A program made the position numbers and the translations under genes. The notes under the pieces are model-generated. The model saw only the letters and a list, made by a program, of their open reading frames with translations. It did not search any database and had not been told where the DNA came from. A stretch of DNA of 64,000 nt from Halobacterium sp. DL1 (GTDB taxonomy: Archaea > Halobacteriota > Halobacteria > Halobacteriales > Halobacteriaceae). Positions within the stretch are counted from its first letter, which is position 1. Every line of letters begins with the position of its first letter. The stretch covers positions 1,922,001 through 1,986,000 of the forward strand of contig CP007060.1 of the NCBI GenBank assembly GCA_000230955.3, given 5' to 3'. Of the stretch, positions 7,984 to 16,794 are shown piece after piece.

Positions 7984-8559
7984 TTATTTCTTCAGCTTGA
8001 GGACGGTCAACGTCTCGAACGGGTAGGACTCCTCGCGGATGGCGGCCGCCGAGAACCCGGCGTCACCGGCGTACTCGACGACCTCCTCGACGCCCGTCAG
8101 CGTGCTCACGAGCAGCAGAACCACGCCGCCGGGGGCGAGCACGCGGCCGACCGCGTCGAGGAACGGTTCGACGACCTCGCGACCGCTCTCGCCGCCCGAC
8201 AGCGCGACCTCCATCCAGTCGTCGCGCTCGGCGGCATCGTCCCGGGGGAGGTAGGGCGGGTTGAACAGCACGGCGTCGAATGCGTCGTCGCGGAACGCCG
8301 AGAGCAGGTCGGCACGAACGACGGGGACGCCGCGGTCGAACGCCTGCCGGCAGGCGAACGGGTTGAGGTCCGACCCGACAACGCTGGCGCCCGTCTCGTC
8401 GGCGACGGTGGCGGCGACGTAGCCCGACCCGGTACCGACCTCGAGCACGCGGGCCCGCGCGTCGACGTCGTCGACGGCAGCTTCCGCGAGCAGCAGCGAG
8501 TCCTCGGCGGGCTGGTAGACCTCCGTCTCGGCGCCGCGGCGGTCCGCCAGGTCAGTCAT
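7984..8559 (-). CDS. HemK2/MTQ2-type protein glutamine methyltransferase
   Basis: A 191-residue SAM-dependent methyltransferase. SAM-binding motif EVGTGSGYVAA lies at 40-50 and the N/Q-methylation motif NPPY at 100-103 (LFNPPYLPRDD). This size and motif pair match the archaeal HemK2-MTQ2 relatives that methylate the GGQ glutamine of the release factor aRF1. It ends the L21e-Rpb4-KsgA operon, where its association is widely conserved; its start overlaps the end of the mscS gene by 8 bp. Confidence 0.88.
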   Translation of the reverse strand: MTDLADRRGAETEVYQPAEDSLLLAEAAVDDVDARARVLEVGTGSGYVAATVADETGASVVGSDLNPFACRQAFDRGVPVVRADLLSAFRDDAFDAVLFNPPYLPRDDAAERDDWMEVALSGGESGREVVEPFLDAVGRVLAPGGVVLLLVSTLTGVEEVVEYAGDAGFSAAAIREESYPFETLTVLKLKK

Positions 8560-9694
8560 CCTCGGGTTCCGGCGCGTCCACTTTCGACTGCGGGTTCGCG
8601 TCCGTCCGCGTCTCTTCCGGGGGTTGCTCTCGCACGCGGAAGCCGCCGGTCTCTGCGCGCCCCGAAACCTCCCGCTGCGGGAACGGGATCTTCACGCCCT
8701 CCTCGTCGAAGGCCGACTTCACCGACGTGATGACCGCGGTCTGGGCGCGCCAGCGGCGGCGGGCGCTCGGCTTGTCGATCCAGAACCGGAGGTCGAGCAG
8801 CACCGAGGAGGACTCGAACTCCCTGACGACGACCTGCGGGCGCGGTACGGTGAGGATGTCGTCGAGGTCGCTCATCGACTCCTTGGCGACCTCCCTCGCG
8901 AACTCGATGTCGTTGCTGTAGTCGACGCCGACCTCGACGTGGATGCGGAGGCGGCCCTTCCGCGAGCGGTTGACCACTTCGTTTGACCCGACGTAGTCGT
9001 TGGGGAGCATCACGTACTCGCCGTCGAACGTCTGGAGTCGCGTGTTGACGATGGTGATGTCGGTGACGATGCCGTCGTTGTCCCCGATCTTCACCCAGTC
9101 ACCGATCTCGAACGGTCGGGAGAACATCAACACGAGCCCCGCGATGACCGCGCCCAGCGTCTGCCGGGCGGCCATGCCGAGCACGATACCCGCGAACCCG
9201 GCCCCGATGAGCAGGCCGCCGAGCTGGATGCCCCAGAACCCGAGTATCACCACCAGCGCGAGTACGTAGACGGAGATCTGGAGGATTCGGTACGTGATCT
9301 CTGCCTGGTGGTCGGTGATGCCGTCGGTCCGCTTCATGAACCGCTCGACCGTGCGGTGGACGACGCCGGTACCGACGTAGACGGCCACGAAGAAGCCAAC
9401 CGTGACCATCACCCGGACGAGCGTCTGGGCGTGTCCTTCGAGGATGCTCAACTGCTCGGTGGCGGCGGCTTCGAGTCCCCAGACGACCACCACCACGCCA
9501 GCGGCGGCCGCGAGTGCGGCGAGCGACGCGAAGACGGCGACGACGCGGGTCACCCGCGACGGCCGCCGGTCGACCTCGCGGTGGGCCAGCGCGATGACGA
9601 GGAAGGGGACGGCGACCGCCACCGTCGACGCCACCAGCCGTTCGATGGAGGAGAGGTCGGTGAGCAACGCGTCCATCGCCGTCAGCCAGTTCAC
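8552..9694 (-). CDS. MscS-family mechanosensitive channel
   Basis: A 380-residue membrane protein with an N-terminal pair or trio of helices (from about residue 18), then the MscS pore helix (GLLIGAGFAGIVLGMAARQ), the beta domain with FEIGDWVKIGDNDGIVTDI, and a C-terminal alpha/beta domain ending in a long polar tail. It opens on hypo-osmotic shock to release solutes. It overlaps ksgA by 4 bp and the methyltransferase by 8 bp, so it sits fully inside a translation/RNA operon, which is an unusual place for an osmotic valve. Confidence 0.92.
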   Translation of the reverse strand: MNWLTAMDALLTDLSSIERLVASTVAVAVPFLVIALAHREVDRRPSRVTRVVAVFASLAALAAAAGVVVVVWGLEAAATEQLSILEGHAQTLVRVMVTVGFFVAVYVGTGVVHRTVERFMKRTDGITDHQAEITYRILQISVYVLALVVILGFWGIQLGGLLIGAGFAGIVLGMAARQTLGAVIAGLVLMFSRPFEIGDWVKIGDNDGIVTDITIVNTRLQTFDGEYVMLPNDYVGSNEVVNRSRKGRLRIHVEVGVDYSNDIEFAREVAKESMSDLDDILTVPRPQVVVREFESSSVLLDLRFWIDKPSARRRWRAQTAVITSVKSAFDEEGVKIPFPQREVSGRAETGGFRVREQPPEETRTDANPQSKVDAPEPEDD

Positions 9695-10530
9695 GACGAC
9701 CCACCTCGTTTGACGCCGAGAGCGACGTTCGCCAGCGCGGCGAACGCCGACGGCGAGAGGTTGCCGGGTCGCTGCCCGAGCACGTCCTCGTCGACGGCCG
9801 CGACGACCGCGTCCGGGTCCGAAAGCCCGGAGATGTGGCCGGTGTTGCGGATGGCGTTGCGCACCGTCTTGCGGCGCTGCGTGAACAGCGCCTTCACGAA
9901 GTCGAAGAAGAACGACTCGTCCTCGACCACGTAGTCGGGGTCACGGGGCGTCAGCCGCACCACCGCGCTCTGCACGCGGGGCTGGGGGTCGAACGCCTCC
10001 GGTGGGACCGTCTCGACCACCTCGACGTCCGCGTAGTGCTGGGTCGTCACAGAGAGGCGGCCGTAGTCGCTCGTTCCCGACTCGGCGGCCATCCGGTCCG
10101 CGAACTCCCGCTGGTACATCAACACCAGGGGCTGCCCGAGCGGGAGCAGTCGGAACGTCGTCTCGCTCGAGACGCCGTAGGGCAGGTTCGAGACAGAACA
10201 GCTGAACTCGGGGAGGTCGACCTTGAGGACGTCCCCCTCGAGAACGGTGAGCCGGTCGGCGGCTAGCTCGTCGGCGAACTCCTCGCGGAGGAACGCAGCG
10301 TAGTCCGCGTCGCGCTCGACGGCGGTCACGTGGTCGGCGACGGCGAGCAGGCGGTCGGTGAGGGCGCCGGTGCCCGCACCGATTTCCAGGACGTGCGAGC
10401 GGTCGAACCCCTCCGCGTACGTCGGAATCCGGTCGAGGACGCGGTCGTCGACCAGGAAATGCTGGTCGAACTCGGGGTTGGGACGACCGGCTCTGCGGAT
10501 CAGGGCATCCGGGTCCCGGGGGTCAGTCAT
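9691..10530 (-). CDS. ksgA: 16S rRNA (adenine-N6)-dimethyltransferase KsgA/Dim1
   Basis: A 279-residue methyltransferase that dimethylates the two adjacent adenosines in the 3'-terminal hairpin of 16S rRNA during small-subunit maturation. Motifs seen: QHFL (23-26), SAM motif LEIGAGTGALT (48-58), acidic E72 for the ribose, and catalytic SNLPYGVSS (114-122), the adenine-methylase NxPY variant. The C-terminal helical domain has the FTQRRKTVRNA signature. Conserved position after DUF655 in archaeal operons. Confidence 0.95.
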   Translation of the reverse strand: MTDPRDPDALIRRAGRPNPEFDQHFLVDDRVLDRIPTYAEGFDRSHVLEIGAGTGALTDRLLAVADHVTAVERDADYAAFLREEFADELAADRLTVLEGDVLKVDLPEFSCSVSNLPYGVSSETTFRLLPLGQPLVLMYQREFADRMAAESGTSDYGRLSVTTQHYADVEVVETVPPEAFDPQPRVQSAVVRLTPRDPDYVVEDESFFFDFVKALFTQRRKTVRNAIRNTGHISGLSDPDAVVAAVDEDVLGQRPGNLSPSAFAALANVALGVKRGGSS

Positions 10531-10567
10531 TGCCGGGTGTAACCCCCGGTGGTTCCTAAAGGCTCCC

Positions 10568-11137
10568 CTACGAGCGCGCGAAGTTGTGGTACTTCAGGTC
10601 GTCCTCCTGCATCTCGTCGAGGATCCGTTCGATGATGATCTCTCGCGGGCTGTGGAGGCCGTCGACGCGCTCCTCGAGGTCCGCGAAGCTCTCGAAGGGG
10701 CCGCTGCGCTTGCGCTCGTCGAGAATGTTGTCCCGGAGTTTGTCCCCGATGCCGGGCAGCAGGTTGAGCTGGTGGAGCCGGAGCGAAATCGGCTGGGCCT
10801 CGTTGTAGAAGTCGACGAACCGCTGTTCGTCCTCGTCGACGATGTCCTCGACGACGTAGTCCAGTTCCGAGCGGGCACCGTCCGAGAGGTCGCCGTAGTC
10901 CACCTCGCGGCCGCGCTTGATGCCCTCCTCGAAGTCCGGGCGGATCTTCACGCGGTCGAGGATGGAGATGTCTGCGTCCTCCGACAGATTCAGTTCGTAG
11001 AGCGTGAACCGGTCGACGGAGACCGCGTAGGCGAGAGATCCGTCGCTGTAGTCGCGGCCGCCGTCTGAGCGGCCGTGGGCGAGGTAATCGAGGACGACGG
11101 CGAGCTCCTCGTCGTCCGTCGAAGGCGTATCACTCAT
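10568..11137 (-). CDS. DUF655 family putative RNA-binding protein
   Basis: A 189-residue protein of archaeal family DUF655 (PF04919). The N-terminal half looks like an OB-type barrel (ISILDRVKIRP), and the C-terminal half has a helix-hairpin-helix element (LNLLPGIGDKLRDNIL, near residues 128-143) of the kind that binds nucleic acid. It is found next to rpoF and ksgA in many archaea, which suggests a ribosome or tRNA role, but no activity has been assigned to my knowledge. Confidence 0.88.
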   Translation of the reverse strand: MSDTPSTDDEELAVVLDYLAHGRSDGGRDYSDGSLAYAVSVDRFTLYELNLSEDADISILDRVKIRPDFEEGIKRGREVDYGDLSDGARSELDYVVEDIVDEDEQRFVDFYNEAQPISLRLHQLNLLPGIGDKLRDNILDERKRSGPFESFADLEERVDGLHSPREIIIERILDEMQEDDLKYHNFARS

Positions 11138-11178
11138 ACGAATGGGTACGCCTAGCCGACACTTAAACGGTCGGCAAC

Positions 11179-11538
11179 TCAGGCGTACTTCGCAACGACG
11201 TCGAGAATCTCGTCGAGTTCGTCGCCGTCGAGCGCGTAGCGCTCCTGGGCGAACACCGCGCGGAGTTCCGTGCGCGTCCGGGGGAGGAGGTCGACGATCT
11301 TGTACGCGACTGCCTCGTCGCCGATGCTCTCCAGTTCGAGGAGTTCGTCGACGAACTCCCGGGCCTCCTCGGGTTCGAGCACCGCGAACCGGTTGACGTG
11401 CTCGACGGCCCGTGCGAGTTCGAAGCGGAGCTCGCGGTTCTCGTCAAGCGCGCGCTCGGCCTCGACCTCCGAGAGCAGCTCCTTGGCCTCCGAGATGGTG
11501 AGGAACTCCTCGTCGAGGGTCTCCTTGAAGATCGTCAT
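11179..11538 (-). CDS. rpoF: RNA polymerase subunit Rpb4 (RpoF)
   Basis: A 119-residue subunit of the archaeal RNA polymerase stalk, which pairs with Rpb7/RpoE. Helical, acidic, with the Rpb4 core pattern: LTISEAKELLSEVEAER near 13-29 and an HRDC-like C-terminal part (DLLPRTRTELRAVFAQERY near 86-104). Located one base after L21e, consistent with the archaeal gene order rpl21e-rpoF-DUF655-ksgA. Confidence 0.93.
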   Translation of the reverse strand: MTIFKETLDEEFLTISEAKELLSEVEAERALDENRELRFELARAVEHVNRFAVLEPEEAREFVDELLELESIGDEAVAYKIVDLLPRTRTELRAVFAQERYALDGDELDEILDVVAKYA

Positions 11539-11539
11539 G

Positions 11540-11833
11540 TCAGTCGTCCTGCGCGCGGAGGTGTGCCGCCTTGGCGATGACGGTCTTGTCCTTGCCGCCG
11601 TCGTTGATTGCGACCTTGAACGCGCGTCCCTGCTTGCCGGTGACGGTGCCGGTGAGACCGTCGAAACGCGGGTGGAAACGCCCGTCGGAGACGCTGGGGT
11701 CGGTCTTCAGGTGGACCTTCTGGCCCTCGTCGAACTCGGCGATGGCGCGCTGGGGCGGGGAGGTCCCCCGGTCGCGGGGGCTGTTCGAGAGCTTCTTTCG
11801 GGTGCTGTTGAGGGGTCCGTTGGAACTCGGCAT
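11540..11833 (-). CDS. rpl21e: Ribosomal protein L21e
   Basis: A 97-residue large-subunit protein. Family signatures: a basic N-terminus [13 protein letters not shown] (11-23), [15 protein letters not shown] (28-42) and [21 protein letters not shown] (54-74), the SH3-like barrel. It heads a six-gene minus-strand operon that runs to 7984. Confidence 0.96.
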   Translation of the reverse strand: MPSSNGPLNSTRKKLSNSPRDRGTSPPQRAIAEFDEGQKVHLKTDPSVSDGRFHPRFDGLTGTVTGKQGRAFKVAINDGGKDKTVIAKAAHLRAQDD

Positions 11834-11865
11834 GGTCGTATGGAGTGGTGTACTGGCGTCGCGGT

Positions 11866-11873
11866 TATAAAAC
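11866..11873 (-). promoter_or_regulatory. TATA box of the rpl21e operon
   Basis: On the minus strand the sequence reads TTTTATAA, centred 36 bp before the L21e start codon. It is the only strong AT-rich box in the 109-bp divergent spacer between rpl21e and the gamma-synthase gene. Confidence 0.55.
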
Positions 11874-11942
11874 GCACGTTACGAAGCGGGTTCGTCTCCG
11901 GCAACGAACAGACCTAACTCGCGGGCCCACACACCTGCACCC

Positions 11943-13103
11943 ATGACTGACGACGAGGAACACATCGACACGCGAGCCATCCACGCCGGCCAGGAGCCCG
12001 ACGAGGACACGGGCGCGCTGATGACGCCCATCTTCGCGAACTCCACGTACGTCCAGGACGGGCCGGGCAACCACCGCGGCTACGAGTACAGCCGCACCGG
12101 CAACCCGACGCGGACGGACCTCGAGGAGAACCTCGCGAGCCTCGAGGGCGGGGAGTTCGGGCGCTGTTTCTCCTCGGGGATGGGCGCCATCAACACCGTC
12201 CTGAACCTCCTCGAGGCGGGCGACCACGTGGTCGCGGGCGACGACGTCTACGGCGGCACTCACCGCATCTTCACGCAGGTGTACGAGGAGTACGACGTCT
12301 CCTTCGACTTCGTCGACACCACCGACCACGACGCCGTGCGGGCGGCGATGGGCGAGGAAACGGAACTCGTCTGGGTCGAGACGCCGACGAACCCCCTGAT
12401 GAACGTCAACGACATCGGCGCGCTCGCGGAGATCGCCCACGAGTACGACGCGCTCTGCGCGGTCGACAACACGTTCGCCACGCCGTACCTCCAGCGTCCC
12501 CTGGAGTTCGGCGCGGACGTCGTCTGCCACAGTCTCACGAAGTACCTCGGCGGCCACTCGGACCTCGTCGCTGGCGCGCTCGTCACAAACGACGCGGACC
12601 TCGACGAACGCCTCGGCTTCTACCAGAATTCCGTCGGCGCCACGCCGTCGCCGTTCGACTGCTTCCTCGTGCTCCGCGGGACGAAGAGCCTGGGCGTACG
12701 GATGGACCGCCACTGCGAGAACGCCAGCGTTCTCGCCCACTGGCTCGACGGCCACGACCACGTCGACGAGGTGTACTACCCTGGTCTCGAGAGCCACCCG
12801 CACCACGACCTCGCTGCCGAGCAGATGGACGACTTCGGCGGGATGGTCTCCTTCGAACTCGACGCCACGCTCGAGGAGGCCAGCGAGTTCGTCGCCGCCA
12901 CGGAGGTGTTCACCCTCGCGGAGAGCCTCGGCGGCGTCGAGTCACTCATCGAACAGCCCGCGGCGATGACCCACGCCGCGATTCCGAAGGAGGAGCGCGA
13001 GGCCGCCGGACTCACGGACGGACTCATCCGCGCGAGCGTCGGCATCGAACACGTCGAAGACCTGGAGGCCGACCTCGAACAGGCGATGGACGCGACGCTC
13101 TGA
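11943..13103 (+). CDS. metB: PLP-dependent trans-sulfuration enzyme (cystathionine gamma-synthase type)
   Basis: A 386-residue Cys/Met-metabolism PLP enzyme. The PLP lysine is in [12 protein letters not shown] (near residue 200); [11 protein letters not shown] (near 46-56) and the FSSGMGAI turn bind the phosphate of the neighbouring subunit. Members replace an activated hydroxyl of homoserine or split cystathionine; synthase, lyase and sulfhydrylase activities cannot be told apart from sequence alone. The nearby MetE pair supports a methionine-pathway role. Monocistronic; divergent from rpl21e. Confidence 0.85.
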   Translation: MTDDEEHIDTRAIHAGQEPDEDTGALMTPIFANSTYVQDGPGNHRGYEYSRTGNPTRTDLEENLASLEGGEFGRCFSSGMGAINTVLNLLEAGDHVVAGDDVYGGTHRIFTQVYEEYDVSFDFVDTTDHDAVRAAMGEETELVWVETPTNPLMNVNDIGALAEIAHEYDALCAVDNTFATPYLQRPLEFGADVVCHSLTKYLGGHSDLVAGALVTNDADLDERLGFYQNSVGATPSPFDCFLVLRGTKSLGVRMDRHCENASVLAHWLDGHDHVDEVYYPGLESHPHHDLAAEQMDDFGGMVSFELDATLEEASEFVAATEVFTLAESLGGVESLIEQPAAMTHAAIPKEEREAAGLTDGLIRASVGIEHVEDLEADLEQAMDATL

Positions 13104-13136
13104 GGCGCTCAAACGCTCGTTTCACTCCCGAGAAAG

Positions 13137-13146
13137 CGTTTATCCC
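13137..13146 (+). promoter_or_regulatory. TATA-like box upstream of the 13167 lipoprotein gene
   Basis: GCGTTTATCC is placed 21-30 bp before the ATG, the usual spacing for a leaderless haloarchaeal transcript. Confidence 0.4.
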
Positions 13147-13166
13147 AGAGCCACGTTCGGACAGCT

Positions 13167-13778
13167 ATGGAGCGCCGAACCCTCCTCGGAACGCTCGCCG
13201 CGACGGCGTTCGCTGGCTGCACCGGCTACGCCACCGCACCCGTAGGTAAGGACACGACCACCGAAGACGAGACGACCACCGACGGCGGCTGGTTCCCGTA
13301 CCAGATTGAAGACGTACGGACCGACGACCCACCGGCCGACGACGTCACCATCGAGGTAACCGTAGAACGGCACTTCACCGTCGACCACCCGGCGATGCTC
13401 CGCGTCGCGTTCACGAACGAGGCCGACGAGGCACGCGAGTTCGCGTTCGGGTCGCTCGTCCCGTGGGACGGCCTCTTGGGCCAGCACGAGGACGGGACAA
13501 GTTCGCTCCTTCTGTCGCCGGGGGATTCAGTCGTTCCGGACGAACCCGACGAGAACTGCTGGCAGGCGACCGACGGCATCGCCCTCCCCGCGGTGATGCG
13601 GACCGAGACCCTCGACCCTGGCGGGACCGTCGCCGCTGACTTCAACGTGCTCGCTGCTCACGACAGCCACGACTGCATCCAGACCGGGAGCTACCGCTTC
13701 GAGGACGGGAACTACCTCGACGAGGGGTGGGGGTTCGACGTGCAAATCGTCGCCATCGTCGAGGAGGAGAACGAATAG
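13167..13778 (+). CDS. Secreted lipoprotein, function unknown
   Basis: A 203-residue exported protein. It starts MERRTLLGTLAATAF followed by the lipobox AGC, so cysteine 18 should be lipid-anchored after cleavage; the arginine pair with hydrophobic stretch could be read by the Tat pathway, common for haloarchaeal lipoproteins. Next comes a threonine/aspartate-rich linker, then a beta-rich domain with two cysteines (NCWQ, HDCIQ) that may form a disulfide. It stands alone between metB and the aEF-1beta region. No enzymatic motif recognised. Confidence 0.75.
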   Translation: MERRTLLGTLAATAFAGCTGYATAPVGKDTTTEDETTTDGGWFPYQIEDVRTDDPPADDVTIEVTVERHFTVDHPAMLRVAFTNEADEAREFAFGSLVPWDGLLGQHEDGTSSLLLSPGDSVVPDEPDENCWQATDGIALPAVMRTETLDPGGTVAADFNVLAAHDSHDCIQTGSYRFEDGNYLDEGWGFDVQIVAIVEEENE

Positions 13779-14032
13779 CGACACAGCCGGTGGTGACTAG
13801 CGGTCGCCGACCGAGCGGTTCGAAGAACCCGAGGGAGGCGATTTCCCGTCAACGCTGCGCGCTGACGACATCACGCTCGCTGTGCTCGCGTGACCACCGC
13901 GCGAGCGCAGTGAGCGCGGGTCGACGACTGAACGGAACGCTCGAAGAGCGTGAAGTGAAGGAGGAGTGCTTTTTCCGCAAGTTTTTGCCGAGCGGGGTGG
14001 CCTCCGGCCACCCCCGCAAAGCAGAGACGTGC
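13779..14032. other. Convergent spacer with T-runs and a strong hairpin
   Basis: No gene seen in these 254 bp. On the plus strand there are two T-tracts (13970-13974 and 13981-13986) suited to archaeal U-tract termination of the lipoprotein transcript, then a 9-bp perfect hairpin GGGGTGGCC-tcc-GGCCACCCC (13994-14014). The earlier part has short GAGCGNAGYGAGC-type palindromic words common in haloarchaeal spacers. Confidence 0.5.
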
Positions 14033-14299
14033 TTAAATGCGGCCGACTTCCTCGACGGCGACGGACTCGACGGTGTCGACGTTCGAGAACGCCTCCTCGA
14101 CGGCTTCCGTGCCGCCGGCGTCGTCGGGGACGATGACGGTGGTGAGCAGGGCGGTGAGGCCGAAGGCGACCTCCTCCTCCTCGGTGCCGTTGATCTTCGC
14201 GCCCTCGGGGAGGGACTCCGAGAGTCTCTCCCGGAGGTCATCGAGGTCGATCTCGGGGCTCTCGGGCATGACCTTGAGAATGGCGGCGACCTTCCCCAT
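14033..14299 (-). CDS. ef1b: Translation elongation factor aEF-1beta
   Basis: An 88-residue guanine nucleotide exchange factor for aEF-1alpha. [19 protein letters not shown] at the N-terminus and [19 protein letters not shown] in the middle match the ferredoxin-like EF-1beta exchange domain. The ATG at 14299 is chosen because it gives the standard length; an open frame upstream has no support. The gene directly follows the CPxCG zinc protein (2 bp apart), an arrangement conserved in haloarchaea. Confidence 0.94.
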   Translation of the reverse strand: MGKVAAILKVMPESPEIDLDDLRERLSESLPEGAKINGTEEEEVAFGLTALLTTVIVPDDAGGTEAVEEAFSNVDTVESVAVEEVGRI

Positions 14300-14301
14300 G
14301 G

Positions 14302-14481
14302 TTACGGCCCTCGGAACCCGCAGTCGGGGCACTCGTAGAGGTTGCTCTGCTTGCGGCACTTCGAGCAGCGGTAGATCTGGAAGCCGCAGTCCGGGCATTT
14401 GAACGCGGCTGCGGTGGTGCCGGAGATGTTGATGCCACAGGAGACGCACTTTCGCGCCCGCTTGGCTTCGCTTTCGCTCAT
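14302..14481 (-). CDS. Small CPxCG zinc-finger protein (HVO_2753 family)
   Basis: A 59-residue protein built around four CxxC knuckles: CVSC (12-15), CPDC (29-32), CSKC (39-42) and CPDC (51-54), enough for two zinc sites. Length and motif order match the HVO_2753 family of haloarchaeal mini zinc proteins, reported to affect motility and biofilm formation in Haloferax. Similar archaeal proteins are annotated as RNA-binding zinc ribbons. It lies immediately before aEF-1beta in one transcript. Confidence 0.88.
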   Translation of the reverse strand: MSESEAKRARKCVSCGINISGTTAAAFKCPDCGFQIYRCSKCRKQSNLYECPDCGFRGP

Positions 14482-14575
14482 ACCCCGACTATGCGCCCGG
14501 ATGCATTTTAACCATTGTCTTTCGGCGTCGCCAGCGCGGATAGAACGAAATCCCACTGAGTGGCTTCGTGAGGGC

Positions 14576-15145
14576 TCAGCTCCCGGGAAGGATGTCACCC
14601 AGGGCGGCGCCGATGGCCATCGGGGCGAACGCGACGGCCACAGTACAGACCGCGACCCAGGGGTCGGCCCAGTCGACGCGGCCCCACCCCGTGAGGAGGA
14701 GGGTTGCGGTGACCGTGGAGACGCCGAGGACGCCCACGAGGCGACGCGGGACGAAGCCGAAGAACGGGTCCGAGACGCGGACGTCCTGGAAGCGGGCGAT
14801 GTAGAGCACGCCGTAGACGATGAGGACGGTGGCGACGAGGCTTCCCGCGAGGTTGAGGACGTGTTCGGCGACGAACGCGCCGGCTTCGTTGGTGCCCCCC
14901 TCGACGGCCATCGGGATGCCGAACAGCAGACTACCGAGGGCCGCTTCGGCGGTGTCGTGGCGGTCGAAGCCGTAGATGACCTGCCCGAAGGTCCGGCCCT
15001 CATCCTGCATTTCGCCGGCGAGTTCCTTGACCGCGTCCAGGCGGGCCTGGGCGTCCGGTTCGTCGACGATCTCGTCGAGATCCTCGAGTTCGTCGAAGAG
15101 GTCGGACATGTCCGGCGGGTCGTCCTCGTCGCGCGAACGGCTCAT
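14576..15145 (-). CDS. DUF2391 family membrane protein
   Basis: A 189-residue protein. The first 70 residues are acidic and soluble ([17 protein letters not shown]), followed by about four membrane helices, starting with [16 protein letters not shown] near 71. The TGWG and [17 protein letters not shown] segments at the end are typical of DUF2391 (PF09622 / TIGR02587-like). No function known. Divergent from nop5, with separate TATA-like boxes in a 111-bp spacer. Confidence 0.8.
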   Translation of the reverse strand: MSRSRDEDDPPDMSDLFDELEDLDEIVDEPDAQARLDAVKELAGEMQDEGRTFGQVIYGFDRHDTAEAALGSLLFGIPMAVEGGTNEAGAFVAEHVLNLAGSLVATVLIVYGVLYIARFQDVRVSDPFFGFVPRRLVGVLGVSTVTATLLLTGWGRVDWADPWVAVCTVAVAFAPMAIGAALGDILPGS

Positions 15146-15226
15146 GGGCGGGCCGACGACCTGGAGTGTCTTAAACGGTCAGCCTGGGCGGCGAGCGGTC
15201 GAACGGTCGCGGTCGAGCGAGGTAGG

Positions 15227-15233
15227 TTTAAAC
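15227..15233 (+). promoter_or_regulatory. TATA box of nop5-flpA
   Basis: TTTAAAC lies 24-30 bp before the Nop5 ATG at 15257, so transcription should start at or within a few bases of the start codon. Confidence 0.55.
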
Positions 15234-15256
15234 GCGCGCGGCCGGAATCCCCGGGC

Positions 15257-16090
15257 ATGACCGCACAGGGATGGTTCGCCGGCGTCGACCCCGACGACGC
15301 GGCGGCCGCCGGCGACGCCGTCCGGACGGGCCGCGCCGACGCCCCCGAGGACTGGCCGGCGCTGGCCGTCGAAGCGGGCGCGGCCGGCGACGAGGACGAG
15401 TACTACGAGTTGCTCCACGACGCGACGCTCGCCGGGACGCGGGCGGCCGTCCGGGAGCGCGAGAGCGCCGACGACCAGCAGTTGATTCACGCCGTGCGCG
15501 CGATGGCCGACCTCGCGGAGGCGGCCAACGAAATCGCCGAGCGCGGCACGGAGTGGGCCGGCAGTGTCCTCGACGACGTCGGCAGCGGTGTCGACGGTGC
15601 ACGCGAGATGGCCAGCCGGGACCCCGCGACGCCGAGCGAGGAGCAGGCAATCTCGCTCTGTCGACGCGCTGCAGACCTCGGAGACGAACGGGACGCCGTG
15701 CGCTCGTACGTCGAACAGCAGGCGCCCGCGGTGGCGCCGAACCTCTCGACGCTCGCGGGCCCCGTGCTCGCGGCGCGCCTGATAGCGCTCGCTGGCGGCC
15801 TCGGGGAGCTCGCGAAGAAACCGAGCGGCACCCTCCAGGTGCTGGGCGCCGAGGACGCGCTGTTCGCCCACCTCCGCGGGCACGCTCCGTCCCCCAAACA
15901 CGGCGCCATCTACACCCACGACTACGTCCGGGGCACCCACCCCGAACAGCGCGGGTCCGCCGCCCGCGCACTCGCCGGGAAACTCACCATCGCAGCCCGC
16001 ATCGACCACTACTCGGGGGACAGCAGGCCCGACCTGCAGGCGGACCTCGACGAACGTATCGAGCGCATCCGTGCGCGTGATTCGTCGTGA
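15257..16090 (+). CDS. nop5: Nop5/Nop56/58 box C/D RNP scaffold
   Basis: A 277-residue scaffold of the box C/D 2'-O-methylation complex; it bridges L7Ae-bound guide RNA and fibrillarin. The central coiled coil is followed by the Nop domain: APNLSTLAGPVLAARLIALAGG near residues 158-179, KKPSGTLQVLGAEDALF near 186-202, and PKHGAIYTHDYVRG near 215-228. The N-terminal fibrillarin-binding domain is short, as in other haloarchaea. The end overlaps flpA by 4 bp (GTGA). Confidence 0.95.
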   Translation: MTAQGWFAGVDPDDAAAAGDAVRTGRADAPEDWPALAVEAGAAGDEDEYYELLHDATLAGTRAAVRERESADDQQLIHAVRAMADLAEAANEIAERGTEWAGSVLDDVGSGVDGAREMASRDPATPSEEQAISLCRRAADLGDERDAVRSYVEQQAPAVAPNLSTLAGPVLAARLIALAGGLGELAKKPSGTLQVLGAEDALFAHLRGHAPSPKHGAIYTHDYVRGTHPEQRGSAARALAGKLTIAARIDHYSGDSRPDLQADLDERIERIRARDSS

Positions 16091-16722
16091 CGCTGCCCGA
16101 CGGAGTCGAACGGCGGGAGTTCGGGGGAGAGAGCGACGACTCGCTGGCGACCCAGGGCGAACCGGTGTACGGCGAACCCGTCTCGGAAGGGTGGCGCCGC
16201 TGGAACCCCCACCGATCGAAACTCGGTGCGACGTTCGAGAAGAACGTCGACACCGGGCTCTCGGGTGGCGACGCGGTGCTCTACCTCGGTGCGGCGAACG
16301 GGACGACGGTGAGCCACGTCGCCGACTTCGCGGGGCCGACGTACGCCGTGGAGTTCGCGCCGCGGCCGACGCGTGACCTGCTCGCCGTCGCCGAGGACCG
16401 ACCCAACCTCTTCCCGTTGCTGAAGGACGCACGCAAGCCCGAGACGTACGCCCACGTCGTCGAATCCGGCCTCGACGCCATCGTCCAGGACGTCGCGACC
16501 CGTGGGCAGGCGGAGGTTGCGCTGTCGAACCGCCAGTTCCTGCGCGACGACGGGCGGTTCGTGGGCGCGGTGAAGGCCCGCAGCGAGGACGTGACCCGGG
16601 AGCCCGAGGCCGTCTTCGAGGACGTGCTCGACCGACTCCGGGACGGTTACGAAGTGCTGGCGACCGAGCGTCTCGAGCCGTACCACGACGACCACCTCGC
16701 TGTGGTGGCGGCGCCAAAGTAG
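16087..16722 (+). CDS. flpA: Fibrillarin-like rRNA/tRNA 2'-O-methyltransferase
   Basis: A 211-residue SAM methyltransferase that is the catalytic subunit of the box C/D RNP. Fibrillarin motifs: KLGATFEKNVDTGL near 41-54, SAM motif YLGAANGTTVSHVADF near 64-79, and YAVEFAPRPTRDLL near 87-100, then the acidic AIVQDVA. The GTG start within the GTGA overlap with nop5 implies translational coupling. L7Ae, the third protein, is in the 3.7-kb operon. Confidence 0.95.
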   Translation: MTLPDGVERREFGGESDDSLATQGEPVYGEPVSEGWRRWNPHRSKLGATFEKNVDTGLSGGDAVLYLGAANGTTVSHVADFAGPTYAVEFAPRPTRDLLAVAEDRPNLFPLLKDARKPETYAHVVESGLDAIVQDVATRGQAEVALSNRQFLRDDGRFVGAVKARSEDVTREPEAVFEDVLDRLRDGYEVLATERLEPYHDDHLAVVAAPK

Positions 16723-16761
16723 GGAGACGGAACTACCCCGAGGGCCCGCCGGTTCCAGAAC

Positions 16762-16769
16762 TATTTACG
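16762..16769 (+). promoter_or_regulatory. TATA box of gshA
   Basis: TATTTACG lies 26-33 bp before the GshA ATG, standard leaderless spacing. Confidence 0.5.
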
Positions 16770-16794
16770 CGCTCCGGGGAAAAGACCCGGCAGG

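Noticed and set aside
14399-15256. N-terminal extension of Nop5
   Set aside because: The frame is open upstream of 15257 but crosses the DUF2391 gene; a TATA box sits 24-30 bp before the ATG at 15257 and conserved sequence begins there.
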